NCBI RefSeq assembly: GCF_000715075.1
Contig: NC_134081.1
Span: 105,946,108-106,010,107, forward strand
Source of the DNA: Nicotiana tabacum
Lineage: Eukaryota > Streptophyta > Magnoliopsida > Solanales > Solanaceae
Direction: 5' to 3'
Length of the DNA: 64,000 nucleotides
Shown here: piece by piece, positions 45,381 through 57,385 of the stretch
Numbering within the stretch: the first letter of the stretch is position 1
Layout of the letters: every line of letters starts with the position of its first letter
Program-made: the position numbers and the translations under genes
The notes under the pieces: model-generated
The model's database searches: none
What the model was told of the DNA's origin: nothing
What the model saw: the letters and a program-made list of their open reading frames with translations, nothing else

Positions 45381-47860
45381 ATGGATTCCAATTCAATCTC
45401 CAAGGTAAGGAGTACTCTTCTCTCTACCCCTTTTCCTCTATTGTTCTTTTTTCTCCATTGAAGTTATGCACATTTTGGGAACCTTTGGTTTCCAACTTCT
45501 AACATTGTTGTTACTGGAGTCTGAATTTTTATGTTATAGGTGTAAAATTTCTAATTTTTCTTGGTACTTTTCTTCTTTCACTTGGTCTAAATCAGCTGCT
45601 TGTCTTTCAACCTATGAATTTTCTTTCTTAGTGTTTTATGATTTTGCCTTTCCTTGTTATGACTATGAGTTATGACATGAATTGTTAGGAACATCCATTA
45701 TAATTGAAGTACAAAAGATAGTTAATCCAATTTATGGATCCTATATAGAGAGTGACTGCTGAATTTTTTTTGTTGGTGGGGCATCTGTGTTCTTGTTTTC
45801 TAATTTTCCTTAATATGTACAGTAATCTTTCTCTTTTTTAAAAAAAAAAAATTAAAAAATCTCTCTATCTTTTCCATTCTTTTATTTTTTATTTTTGTCA
45901 AACCATTCCGACTCGCTCTATTTTTTAAACTAAAGGATAAGATTTCCTTTGGCTATTTACACTAAGAAAGAAAGGCCAAATTTTACTAAAGTAATTTTAA
46001 TTTCTGTTTTCCTTTTTCTACTTATACATACAAATTTAAGAGTGGAAAGAAGAGAGGAGACGGAAATAGATATTGCAACAGGGAAGGGATACCGAGCGCA
46101 TAACACGTGTGCACTTACTAGTACTATCTTAGTCAGACACGTGATCCTCGTTTGTCTGAACCTTTAACATTTGGGCTTCAAATTGGGCCCTTTGCTTTTG
46201 TGGAAAAGATTGTTGTCTTCTCCCAACAAATTAGCTTACCATACTAGAAGAAAAAGTTTAAAGCTGTCACATTCTAAGTTATGCAGATTAATATTTTAAC
46301 TGTAAACTTGAGATATTTAGAAATTACAATTAAAAGTGAAAACTTTGAAATGTCTTTTGCCGTTGCACAATGGCATCGCATATACTCCCTCCGTCCTATT
46401 TTAACTATTGTTTTAGCTCTTTTCATTCCCATTAAGAAAAAAATTATAATTTTCTAAGTTACACCTATTAAATGCTTTTTGAGAATTGAACAGTGTTCAG
46501 AAAAACTACTACTGTTTCTTTAATATTAAGAGTATAATTGGAAACAATTAACAAATTTAGTAATTATTGCTGGACAGTTGTTTTAGCTTAATTTGGGACG
46601 GAAGGAGTAGTTCCAAAATACAAAAGAAATCTTGAGTTACAAACATTTTCTTGAAAACACTACATCACCTTGAATTGATAGTAGTGCCATTATTATTGCT
46701 AGGACAAGAAGAAAAATGTAATGCAATCTATGCTGTTATGCTGCAAGCTGTACATATCCGAATCACGCAACAAAGAAGCTCTTGAACCCATTGAGCGCGC
46801 TGCCAAACTTGATCCAGAAACAGTCATTATTAACAAATTTCAGGACCGCGATTACAATCGCGTGAACTATACTCTTGTATCGTATGTTATTCATGACAGC
46901 ACAGGCTGCCCTATTTACAGCCCCTTGCATCAAACTGTGGTGTCCATGGTTGCTGCTGCCTATGACGCCATAAACCTTGAGCAGCACTCGGGTGCTCATC
47001 CTCGCCTTGGTGTCGTGGATGACATTCTCATTCATCCACTCGCGCGAGCTTCATTGGATGAAGCTGCTTGGCTTGCTAAAAAGGTTGCTGCTGATATTGG
47101 AAACCGGTTTCAAGGTTAGTAATGACCTTTTTTTTTTCAAATGATATGCTATACTGACTCGAAAATGCAAATGCATACAGTTAGAGGCAAATCTAGGATA
47201 GGTTCTATGGGTTCAACTGAACCTATTGCTTTAGGCACAAACTACGTATATATGTGTAACAAAAAGATAAAAAGTATACATCTAATAAGATCACACTCAT
47301 TCTGAACCCAATGACTTTAAATCCTTGATTTACCTTTGGATGCAGTACCTGTTTATTTATATGCTGCTGCTCACCCAATGGGGAAAGCACTGGACACCAT
47401 AAGGAGGGAGCTAGGATATTATCGGCCTAACTTCAGGGGCATCCAATGGGCAGGATGGGCTCAACCGGAGCATGTCCCGGTTAAACCAGATGAAGGTCCG
47501 GAAGTGGTGTCTCGAGCTAGAGGTGTCGTGATGATTGGAGCTCATCAATGGGTAGCCATGTACAACATTCCAATCATGTCGACTGATCTCTCAGCTGCTA
47601 GACGGATTGCTCAGAGGGTGAGTGCTCGAGGTGGAGGCCTCCCCACCGTGCAAACTTTAGGCCTGTTTCACGGTGAGGACTCAACTGAGATAGCTTGCAT
47701 TCTGCTGGAACCAAACCAAATTGGAGCTGATCGCGTCCAGAACCATGTTGAGACACTGGCATCTCAAGAAGGCTTGGATACGGAGAAAGGGTATTTTACT
47801 GATTTGTCTCCTGAAATGATCATTGAAAGATATATGAAATTAATTTCTAATTCGGCCTGA
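45381..47860 (+). CDS. Formiminotransferase-domain protein, 316 aa, three exons (FTCD N-terminal half only)
   Basis: Exons 45381-45404 (8 codons, MDSNSISK), 46703-47114 and 47346-47860 join in frame with GT-AG introns. The product has the N-terminal formiminotransferase subdomain (CCKLYISESRN, VIINKFQDRDYNRVNYTLVS, GAHPRLGVVDDI with the catalytic-type His) and the C-terminal subdomain (VPVYLYAAAHPMGKALDTIR, YYRPNF, KPDEGPEVVSRARG, SARGGGLPTVQTLGL). The last exon is 515 nt, exactly as in the upstream paralogue, so the pair arose by tandem duplication. The substrate is presumably tetrahydrofolate with a one-carbon donor; the plant role is uncertain. Intron 1 holds a Stowaway MITE, intron 2 a degraded hAT MITE. 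AATAAA at 47880-47885. Confidence 0.92.
46385..46607. mobile_element. Stowaway MITE, 223 bp, in intron 1 of the second formiminotransferase gene
   Basis: The ends are ctccctccgtcctatttt and aatttgggacggaaggag, inverted repeats with TA duplications at 46383-46384 and 46608-46609. It lies about 95 bp before exon 2. Confidence 0.92.
47183..47343. mobile_element. Degraded hAT-type MITE in intron 2 of the second formiminotransferase gene
   Basis: It has the family words gggttcaactgaacct and ctgaacccaatgacttt, and ends gaggcaaatcta / ccttgatttacctt that roughly invert. The better preserved relative is at 56855-57063. The target duplication was not resolved and the right edge lies almost on the exon 3 acceptor. 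Confidence 0.45.
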
Positions 47861-48696
47861 TTTATCTGTAAAAGCTGTGAATAAACTTACTCACTCTTGC
47901 TTTAAGCTTCTGTCAATAAGGGAAATCAACTCACCCATTTTTTCCTTTCATTCTAGATGCTATTTGAATGGATCTGAAACTGCATTTTGGCATATCATTC
48001 TTTCTGAGTGTAATAAAACACTGCGCGATAGAATGGTCACTTTCTAGTGGTTCATTCTCATATTCACTGTACGATTGTTGTGAGATTTGCATAAAACACA
48101 TGTACAGTCAGAAATACGAAAATGACTATTTTTGGAAGTTAATAGTTTCATTACTACAAAGCCTGACCCTTATGATAGAACAAAACGAAGTGAGATGTTT
48201 TAAATAGGTCTCATAATTGAGCATGAAAACCAGTAAAGGAGAGCAAAGTGATAGCTTAGCTTCGCTGTTAGATCAAATAGCCTCTCTGAATACTGGAAGT
48301 TGGAACTAAGCCTCAAACATGGCGTCTCTAAGTTGTTACCTTTATGCCTCAGTCATATCGATAATTCAAACCAACCAAATCATGCATCCTTTTGCATGCA
48401 TGTTACCATTGGAAAGTTTTTTCAATTGTAACTCAATGTCCAACTGATACTAGGTGTTAGTACTAACTTGAAAGATCATTACTGAAAAAAGAAAAGAGCA
48501 AATTTTACAATTGAAACTGTGATCTATCCATACAACCATGTACACTTGGGTCATCTTTGAACTCTCACTTGTGAGAAAACACTACATCTAAAATGGTACC
48601 TAATCTTTGCAGCCAGCAACAGCCAAGTCACTGGTCATTTCTTTGATTAGTTATATAGAGAACATCATGAACAGGGCGAAAACAACGTTAGCAATC
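47861..48696. other. Region between two convergent genes
   Basis: It contains the 3' UTR of the second formiminotransferase gene and that of the minus-strand glycosyltransferase gene. No other gene or repeat was recognised. Confidence 0.6.
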
Positions 48697-51600
48697 TTAA
48701 CTCTTAGTTGAGCATTGTTTACTACGAAAATCTTCAGATAGCAGTTTGTTCATTAGCTCATGCAACCTGTTGGCACCAGGACCAGGCCTAAACACCGAAT
48801 CATCTCCAACCACAGAGCAGGGATCAGCTCTGTCAGATGAGCTTCCATTACACCATGCTCCTGGTGCAAAACGATTTGTACGACCAAGCAGCTCTTTATC
48901 AATCTTGTCTAAGACAGGATCATCCTTGCGAAATTTTCGAGCAAATGGTGCACTGCTATTAACCATTTTGTTGAAGTCCTTCAATGTCAGTGAAATAGGA
49001 TGTTGCTTGGGAGGGGTATCCCAAGCAATGTAATGCAAATCATGGCCTATTGCAGTGCTACGAAACTCTTCGGAGTTGCAAATTACCGTGTGAAAATAGC
49101 CTTCTGGTGAAGAAACAAAATTTGTGTAGTACATGAGCAGAGTCCTTGGAAAGTTATCCCATCCCCATATGCAGTACTCCACAAAAGAGCGTGTCAGTAT
49201 CACCCATGCGGAGCCTAACCACAAAAAAGAAGAATTCTGGATATAAGCATGAGATGAAAAGAAATTGCACACTGCATCCTGCTTTAATAAATTCAAAAAG
49301 AGAGAAAAATATAAACTAGGGGTTGAAGAAAAAGCCCGTGGCAAGACATCAAGTTCTGTTAATAATGTATATCATCACAAGCAGAGCAGTAATGAAAATA
49401 TAAGCAAAACAGAGAATCCCAATTTTGGTTTGAGTCTCTAGTTAGTAGGTTCTCATATTTCAAAACACAAGTAAAACACGCAAACTGAAGATAACAGGTA
49501 AAGAACATAATCCATGTGACATTAGTTGGGTTCATTTCCGGCTACTAAATGAACTCGCCTGTAAACAATGTAAAAGCTGTAGGTAGTGATCGCCGTTGAG
49601 AAGTAGTGGCAATGTCAGATTTCTTAGACAAATAAAGACCAGGATCAATAATGATAGGTTTAGCTCTCTGGTTCCTGCAACACAACAACCGAACCCAAAT
49701 TAACATTGCAAGTATTTTATATACAAATACAAAACATATCATGCCTGGGCACTTTAAATTGAAAAGTTAACTCACTTACAGTTTCCACCCATGAAGCAGC
49801 ATGTTTTCAATGAAATTCAGATTTCTGGACAAATTAGAGAAAACATGGAGCAAATCTGCAACATTTAATAGCCAAAATGAATCTCATTTTCCATGAAAAA
49901 GAAAGGAGTAATCGAAGGAGCGAAAAAGTTCATAAATTACACAATGTCCTAGAACCTAACATTTACTATGAAATAAATTTTAAAGACCAAACAATGAAAT
50001 TCTTGATTTCTTTCATATGTATTCTTGATAAAGTATCTCCCAATCAAACTTCTTTCTGTACACTTATTTAATTTGGGATAAACACCTCATGGTGGTTGAA
50101 TTCATTTTTGCGGACAAAATCAGTAATAAAGGAAGTATTAGATCCTGAATTGAAAAAGTATCATGAAGCTACAGATATTGCCATACCCATGAACATAAAG
50201 GTTCATCTCCACAGAGTGTCTGATTCACATGTTACACAATAGATAAGTCTATCCACATGGGACATCTACATGGTGGATGAAAGCATAAATAGGTAAGTGC
50301 ATTGGAAAGAGTAAATGCATTCCAAAACCCAAATAGAAAAGGACATTCCAAAAGACATACTTAAGACTGAAAATTGGATCCCAGTATAAGGAAATAACCA
50401 TTTGCAATACTTGCTAATGTATCATTTCTAGTAATCTCTTTAATTTTTTCGCAGAAGGTTACAATGTCCACATGAGACCTGCAATCTTTTTGTTAGCAAG
50501 TTGTCTTATGATAGGGTGAAGTGCATCAGCCCCTAATAATTTTGCATTGAACATATCTCCTTGCCCTTCCTCGACCCATCCTTCCACTCGCCTTCTATGA
50601 ACCAACTACCCCCCCACTCCACACCCCCCCCCCCCAACCCCTGTACCCAAAACAAAAAAAAACTGGTCCCGATTTTCTCCAATCTCCAACATATGCTCCC
50701 TATAAGCCACATCCCTACTTCTAACTTCCATACTCCACTATCTCTTTCCCCCTTGGGATCCAAAATACCACCTTATTCCCCCAATTTTCCATCTTTAAAT
50801 CAAATGCAAGCGCTATGATGCAGGAATAACAGATTTGGTGAACTTTACTAGTGGGGACAAAGGAATTGGGGGAGTAAGGAAGAAGGTTTTGCAGGAACTT
50901 GTTGTTTGGTATGGTAGAGGATGAGGATGGTTAGATGATAGAGCGGCGGCAGGGTTGGGGAGGATGGTCGAAAACAAGAGGGGAGAAAAGACTGAGTAAT
51001 TTGGAGGGAAAAAAAGACTCAAGGAAGTCTCGTTACGGAACTGAGAAAACACATAGTTTCATGCTTGGCTGCCCCTATATTTTCAAAGTTCACATATCCT
51101 CATGCCACAGCAATATTATTTAGGCCACATGTTCCATCTTTGGTGGCTAAACTTCTCAATACTTTTAAAGCACGGTGTTTGCTTCTGCATTATCTCCATA
51201 ACATTTGATACTTTAGCTATCGCTAAACTAAACATTAAGATGGAGATATTCTCATTTCATGATAAATAATTTGGGAGTTTAGGGGAAGACAAGATGGGGA
51301 GTTCTGATGGTAAGCAACCTCCACTTTCAATCAAGAGGTTGTGAGTTCGAGTCACCCCAAGAGCAAGGTGGGGAGTTCTTGGAGGGAAGGATGCCGAGGG
51401 TCTATTGGAAACAGCCTCTACTCCAGGGTAGGTGAACAGAATTTCACAAAAATTATTTGTGCCCCTCAATCTTTATCAAGTTTGGACAAGGTGGTTGCTC
51501 TGATGGTAAGCACCCTCCACTTCCAACCAAGAGGTTGTGAGTTCGAGTCACCCCAAGAGCAAGGTGGGGAGTTCTTGGAGGGAAGGATGCCGAGGGTCAT

Positions 51601-54600
51601 TTGGAAACAGCCTCTCTACCCCAGGGTAGGGGTAAGGTCTGCGTACACACTACCCTCCCCAGACCCCACTAGTGGGATTATACTGGGTTGTTGTTGTTGT
51701 TGTTGTTGTTGTAGGGGAAGACCTTTCCCGTCCTTGACAATCAACCTACCAAACTTCTCAATCCAACATTTTCTTGCATGTTTCTAGAACCAAAAAAATA
51801 TGTTCACTTACTCCCTGCTAGATGAAGTGTGATATTCTTTCATCATTCCTCACATTATTTTCATAATACTTTTTTCTTCCTTGGCCTATCTCACTATTAT
51901 TCAGCATCAGTCAAAGAAGTCTTTCCCTATTATTTTCTAAAGATGTTACAAAATAATAGATTTTTCCTTGCACTTGCCAGTATCTATCATTTTCTCCACT
52001 AAACTGAAGGGCAAAATTGGTATGGTTACAATTGTATTATGATTTGTATTTATAGGTGAGCCTTGTGCCATAACTTGAACAGGATTTTTCTATGTTCTTG
52101 CGAGGAAGGAAAAATGTAGAGGACGGTAAAAGGACAAAGTGACAATACATTGATACCAAAGGATCTTAAGTGCTAGATTTATTTAGTTTTAGATGTCGGA
52201 ATAGTAGGAATATCTAGTCAAGTTTGATTGGCTGAGTGGTAAGTCGCGGAAGATTTGCATTTGCTGGAATAGAGACAATTCGCTCTGTGTATTCACTAAA
52301 AATTGGCATGAAAGAGAAATTGAGAATCAAAGAGTAAATGAGAAATAGGAGAAGAAAAATATTGATTGCTATCAATTTTTTTTGGGTATAACGAAACTCA
52401 TCCACTAGAAGATGCTTCTATAGAGGAACAAGCGCATTTCACGAGTTCTATGCCGAGCCTCAAAAGTTCATTGTATAGATATGTTGCTCCTCAAATTGCA
52501 TTTTCCCATCAGAAATGTGAATACTTTTAACCATATATACGTCTAAGCGAGTTTCTTAAAACAGAAAAAGAACCTTTGTAATGCAATTTTAATATTAGAG
52601 GTGATGCCCATGCATTCTTAAAGTGTTCCTTGAATTTGACTCTACATATTTATCACATCAAACTACACAATTCCAGCTCAATTCTGGTTATTCTTGATAT
52701 CTCAATCGATTTCCTGGAGAACCCAAAATTTTCTTAAATCTTAACTAGCTCTAAATCAACCAAGAACCAAGAATTCTATACAGTAAAGTAAAACTGAAAG
52801 CACCAAGAATAGCCCCCTTCTTTCCTATTTTTCTGTTTTAATGCTCCTGTCACCTTCATCAAACCTCGGCTTCAGTTATTTTTCAAACTTTGAGCCACAA
52901 GATCCAAGGATTTAAAGCCCCAAGATCCCTCTTAGAGATGAAGTCATCATATGATTTATTTGGTTTAACACGAGTAAAAGCCTCACAACCAACATGAAAC
53001 TATAACTAATTTCCGTAAGAAACAGCCTTTAAACATGATATGCAATTGACAGCCAAACTGACCTGCCATGCAAGGTTGATACTCTCCCAGGGCGGATGTA
53101 GCATTAAAGCTACGAGTTCAATTGAGCCCATAATTTTCGACGGGGAACATAAATTTATGTGTACAATCCACTAAAATTGCAACAAATAGTATATATGAAC
53201 CCAATAGATTTAAAAATATAACAGGTTGAAAGTTAATACTAAAAACCTTAAAGATTGAACCCATAGACAATAACATCATATAAGTCCGGTGTATCACCAT
53301 GGATTGCCATATAATCAGTCTTGTGTTTAGATTGGTAAAGGAAAATATACAGTGAAATGGCATGTTTTTTAACCAAATTAAAATGGAGCTTGACCTATAT
53401 GTAAATTGATCTTTACTTCCATTTTGTTTTAAAGCAGAACCAATTGCATCCTTGTGGTCATGAGCTTGCAAACCTCTAACCACATTACATATTCATCTTC
53501 TTCTTTTTTTTTATAAGGATATTCATCATTTTGTTCTTAATTGTACTTTATCAGTAACTCCATCCGATATTAACAAAACCTGCTTGACTAAAGCAGAATA
53601 TGAGAGAAGAAAGTCCAAATGGACTGTTACACTTGCTTTATTAATGAATATATTCCTTGACCAAAAAAAGAAAGTGGTAGTTGAAATATTTGAGAAAAGT
53701 ATAGTATAAGATTGTAATGCATCTCGACATTTGGAGTGTCATAAATTTTGTCATTTAAGGAAGAAGAATTTTTTTATTAGTCCAATTAAGTGGATCGAGC
53801 ACCAAAGAATTACCCGAATGTCAAACAGATCAACAATATTCCATTTATTGATTTAGTCTCCACTTCATGTGCAATCCTATGAAGCACTACAGAACAAGTT
53901 CCTAAGAATGTCTGCCAGAAGGTAGGCACACCAGCAGCGATTATGACCTAGGAACAATAGAGACTATTGAATTATTTCCCAAAAAATAGAATCTATCGAA
54001 CTAAGCTCATTCATTCAATTTTTTCCTTTACTCGTTTTTAGACACCCTCCAAAAGAGAGCTTTAAGAAATAGATGATAAGCTTACTTGCAGGCCCCCTAG
54101 AGAATAGGAACTTCCTTTGTAAGCTGGTGAAAAACATGTTACCCTAACCATTTTAGTGTCTCGACACTGTAACAATAATTCAGCCAAATATATCATGCTA
54201 AATCATCCTAAAGACAGAGTCCTAAATACGCACTAATATATGGTAATAAACAATGGAGTGTCATGCTCATGCAAATTAGGCATTTTCAATGAATTTACCT
54301 AATATGCTAGGGCACTAATGACTATCTATCAATCACATCAGGCAAAACTAAGTAAATCGGTAATTATCAAATGTTCTTGCAAAGGTGAAGATGAAAGTTT
54401 AAAATGGTGTTGTCAGTCTATATCTTTGGATATTGATAGTCTATAGGAGGAAATATGTTGCAAAGGGACCTTCAAATAACCAAGTAAAAAAGATACATAG
54501 AAATATATGATCGACGACCCATAGCATATGGAAGAAAGCACACTTACCATCTTGAGTCACTAGCGGATAGTCTGAAGCACTGAGATTGATAAACCAGTCC

Positions 54601-55196
54601 CACTTTGAACTTTCCTTTAGCAGAATGGATATAGCTTGAAGGGTACAAGCAATCATCGTAGGGCCCTTATACGTCACTAAATTTGACTGAGCCATTACTC
54701 GAACATTCTCTACTTTGCGGAATATGGGATCATTCTTCACCGAAATTGTTAAGTTCAATCTTTCTCGAGGTGGAGCCTCAAGATCCATATGTAGAACATA
54801 CTGATTTCTCGGGTGATAAACCGCTTGCAAAGTCCTCATCATTCTGTGACTGTCACCCTTTGTGCCTGATATGAGATAAGCAAATCTAGGTGGTTCACTT
54901 TTCGCAAAGCCATTTGATTGAAATGACTGGAAATCGGATTCCACAAAATATCCATCCGATTCTGCTGGCCTAGCAAAAGAAGAAACCATATCCAACTGCA
55001 TTTGATCTCTTCCATATGATGATGAATATAACCCAAAAATAGTTGCTGTGAACAGAGTAATAGACACAAGCAAGCTCACAAAGAATGGTATTTTCCAATG
55101 TCTGTCGCTAAATACCCTTCCGGAATGAGAACTAAAATTTTTATCATTAAATACTCTTCCTGAATAAGAATTGGCATATTTCCTCATGCTCAACAA
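48697..55196 (-). CDS. GT14-family glycosyltransferase (beta-glucuronosyltransferase GlcAT14-like), 452 aa, four exons
   Basis: Exons on the minus strand: 55196-54548, 49855-49780, 49674-49559 and 49214-48697, joining to 1359 nt. A second ATG 9 nt downstream gives MRKYANSY and may be the real start. One membrane anchor (PFFVSLLVSITLFTATIFGL, residues about 35-54) makes it a type II Golgi protein. The catalytic Branch domain starts at PPRFAYLISGTKGD and includes YVLHMDLEAP, YKGPTMIACTLQA, WDWFINLSASDYPLVTQDD, TAFTLFTGSAWVILTRSF and PEGYFHTVICN. Family members add glucuronic acid to type II arabinogalactan side chains. Intron 3 begins with GC rather than GT (cag|gcgagt), the only in-frame choice. 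Intron 1 is 4.7 kb and carries a dimeric TS SINE. The ORF is intact and looks functional. Confidence 0.92.
49856..51279 (-). other. Intron 1 of the glycosyltransferase gene, 3' part
   Basis: AT-rich with a C-rich segment at 50600-50660 (runs of C up to about 10). Open frames on both strands around 50530-51050 are low-complexity Pro/Ser artefacts. No element was identified. Confidence 0.6.
51289..51432 (+). repeat. First TS SINE unit, 3'-truncated
   Basis: It keeps the tRNA-derived head (ttctgatggtaagcaacc, box B gttgtgagttcgagtcac) and body to ctccagggtagg, then stops before the LINE-like tail. The head has more differences from the other units than the second copy does. Confidence 0.88.
51486..51711 (+). 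repeat. Second TS SINE unit, full length
   Basis: Complete from acaaggtggttgctctgatgg to the tail of about eight TTG repeats, and very similar to the SINE at 6171-6391. Confidence 0.92.
51723..54547 (-). other. Intron 1 of the glycosyltransferase gene, 5' part
   Basis: AT-rich non-coding sequence from the donor at 54547 (gtaagtg) to the SINE pair. It includes the MITE at 53095-53285; nothing else is supported. Confidence 0.6.
53095..53285. mobile_element. Degraded hAT-type MITE in intron 1 of the glycosyltransferase gene
   Basis: The left part gggcggatgtagc and the words gagttcaattgagcccata, atatgaacccaatag and gattgaacccatag match the family of 56855-57063. The right terminal repeat (cataagtccggtg) is diverged. 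Confidence 0.5.
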
Positions 55197-56130
55197 TTGC
55201 TTCTACCAAATATTTCAAGGGAAAAAGAAGCCAAATTTCATGAGTTGGAAGCAAAAAGTTTCTAAAGACTTGAGCTTTTCCCTTTGATCTTCTCAAAGGA
55301 GAAGAAAGAAAGAAGAAAAGAATGGAACTTTAGCATCAAACTGAAAAGGATGATATGAGGGCTAATAGTAGAAATGGAGGTCAAACACTATAGAAAGTAC
55401 TGAAGCTCAAAAGCTTCCAAATTTCCACCGACTAAAAAGTAAAATTCTTGGTTTTAAGTTTTACTATCCAAAGCAAACTCATTCACAATGACCATTACAA
55501 GTAAAACCAACCAACCAATAAAAGGAATGTTAAAAATGAAAGAACAAAAAAAGTGAAATAACAATGTACGACTAGACTGTGGAGTATAGAAAAAGGGGGT
55601 AAAAAAACGTATGAAAATAAATTCAAACCTAAAAATCAGATATCCAACAGGCAATAAATAGATTTCCCAGCTCAACTATTTCTCTTAAACCTCAGATCTA
55701 ATAACCATTTGAGACAAGTTAGTTCAATAAATTAACTTTGTGTCTGTCTCCAAATAAAGAGGGTTCCAAGAACCTGAACAGAACATAAATCAAATAGGTG
55801 GCGATCTAACCAATAAAAGAAACTCAAAACTCAAATGGGGTTTGATTCATGAACTGATCTTTTAATAGCAAAGTCCAAGAAAATTTGCAGGAAAATGAAT
55901 TGGGTTGAAATAATGGCAGCTAAAGTTTAAAGAACCCCTCTTTCTGAAAATAGCTCAATTAATGAGAACTTTCGAAAGGGGGAAAACACTCTTACAATAC
56001 GCAATAAGAGGATGATTTTGATGTTGTAGGACTAGAGAGAGCTGAGCTTGGGGTTGAGGGCAGAGAGGGAGAGGTGACCGTACAGATTGCTTAAGTTGTA
56101 GGTAATTACCTAATCTTATATAATTATACA
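55197..56130 (-). promoter_or_regulatory. 5' UTR, probable 5' UTR intron and promoter of the glycosyltransferase gene
   Basis: On the minus strand a TATATAA box lies near 56122-56113, followed by a CT-rich leader (about 56095-56040, tctctctagtcctac) and a donor-like TATTGTAAGAGTG near 56000. A polypyrimidine tract near 55330-55290 could lead to the acceptor of a leader intron, but the exact acceptor cannot be chosen from sequence alone. Confidence 0.5.
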
Positions 56131-56854
56131 CTGATTAGTACGGTATTATTGAAAAGACTGGTAATTTGGAGTTAAGAACAAGGAAGACATAGTTATTAGT
56201 ACAAAGCAAAAGCTTTAAAGACACGCCTGAATATTTATTACTGTTATGATATTGAATCGTCGCTTTATATGCAAGAATTTGGAGTTTTTGGTTTTGAACG
56301 TTGTTTCCAATGTTGGTGACCCGTTGAAACTTGAGTTGAGACTCTGTTTCCCTTGATTTTAACCTTATTGATCAACTCAAGATTAAGCATACTTTACGGA
56401 GGTGATTATACATATTTTTTATTGTGTCTAATATTTTTTTCGAGACTTGACTAATTTAATTCTCACGGTCTAGAAATCTCACTTTGATATTAAAGATGAC
56501 TTATTTTTAAGAATCGAACTTGAAATCTCTGATTAAGAATGATCGAATATTTATCGTCCCAATACAAACTCGAAATCTAAACTTCGAAATTTGAGGTTGC
56601 TACCGGTGGTTCTCTCGTCACTTCTTATCAGTTCATCAGCTGCAATAGCAAAATGAGTGAAACTAGAACACCATGGGGAATCCAATAAGGGTTATACAAC
56701 GCAATCAATTGCTATTTGGATCCGATAAGTAAACAAATACAAATGTAAATTTCTTTGGATGTTGCATATTAGTTAGTATATGTACCAAAAAAGATAGTAT
56801 GAGTTTTATTTTTCGTTTGAGCTAGAAAATTAAGTAGGTATGCATTGAGTTGTC
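56131..56854. other. AT-rich intergenic stretch
   Basis: No gene or complete element was recognised. The segment at 56440-56620 has degraded repeat-like words (cttgaaatctctgattaag) but no ends. Confidence 0.5.
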
Positions 56855-57063
56855 CAGTGGCGGACCCAAGTGGTGGCTAGTAGGTTCAACTGAACCCGCT
56901 TCACAAAAAAATAATATTATGTATATGTATAAATTAGGATTAAAATTGTGTAAATTTTACATAAATATTTTATTTGAACCTACTTGACAACTACTATTTT
57001 ACGACTAAATTTATATACTTCTAAGATTGAACCCGTTTGTACAAAATCTTGGGTCCACCACCG
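56855..57063. mobile_element. hAT-type MITE, 209 bp
   Basis: The ends cagtggcggaccca and tgggtccaccaccg are inverted repeats with two mismatches, and the 8-bp duplication gagttgtc is perfect on both sides (56847-56854, 57064-57071). The best-preserved member of the family also seen at 47183, 53095 and possibly 60712. Confidence 0.93.
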
Positions 57064-57166
57064 GAGTTGTCAATGTATATCACCAAATATTGATGGAAAA
57101 TTGATCTCTTTTCTTAGACCAAGTATAATATTCTTTTACTCACCGTCAACAAAATAAATAATGTAT

Positions 57167-57385
57167 GCTCCCTTTTTCTCAAAATAGGAGTATCAAATTT
57201 CACTTCTCGATAATGAAAGCAAATGATTTTTATTTATACTATTCTTAGTGTAAATTCCGAATTATTAATATTTATTTTTAAAATAAAATACAATAAAAAT
57301 ATATCATTTTTGATTAGCTTATATGTTAGTTAAATGAACTTTGACGAGTGAAAGTGAAAACAAATTAAAATTGATGGAACGGATA
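57167..57385. mobile_element. Degraded Stowaway-like MITE
   Basis: The left end gctccctttttctcaaaata and the right end aaattgatggaacggata resemble diverged Stowaway termini with poly-AT filling. The TA duplications are not certain. Confidence 0.4.

Larger units (their letters stand above)
51280..51722 (+). mobile_element. Dimeric TS SINE flanked by a single target duplication
   Basis: Two TS units in the same direction lie between perfect 11-bp repeats taggggaagac (51280-51290 and 51712-51722). The first lacks its tail; about 53 bp of unrelated sequence separates it from the second, which is complete. The pair lies in intron 1 of the glycosyltransferase gene, antisense to it. Confidence 0.85.

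Noticed and set aside
52215..52260. Segment ggctgagtggtaagtcgcgg resembling a tRNA D arm
   Set aside because: No matching T arm, anticodon stem or box B follows, so it is not a tRNA gene or a recognisable SINE.
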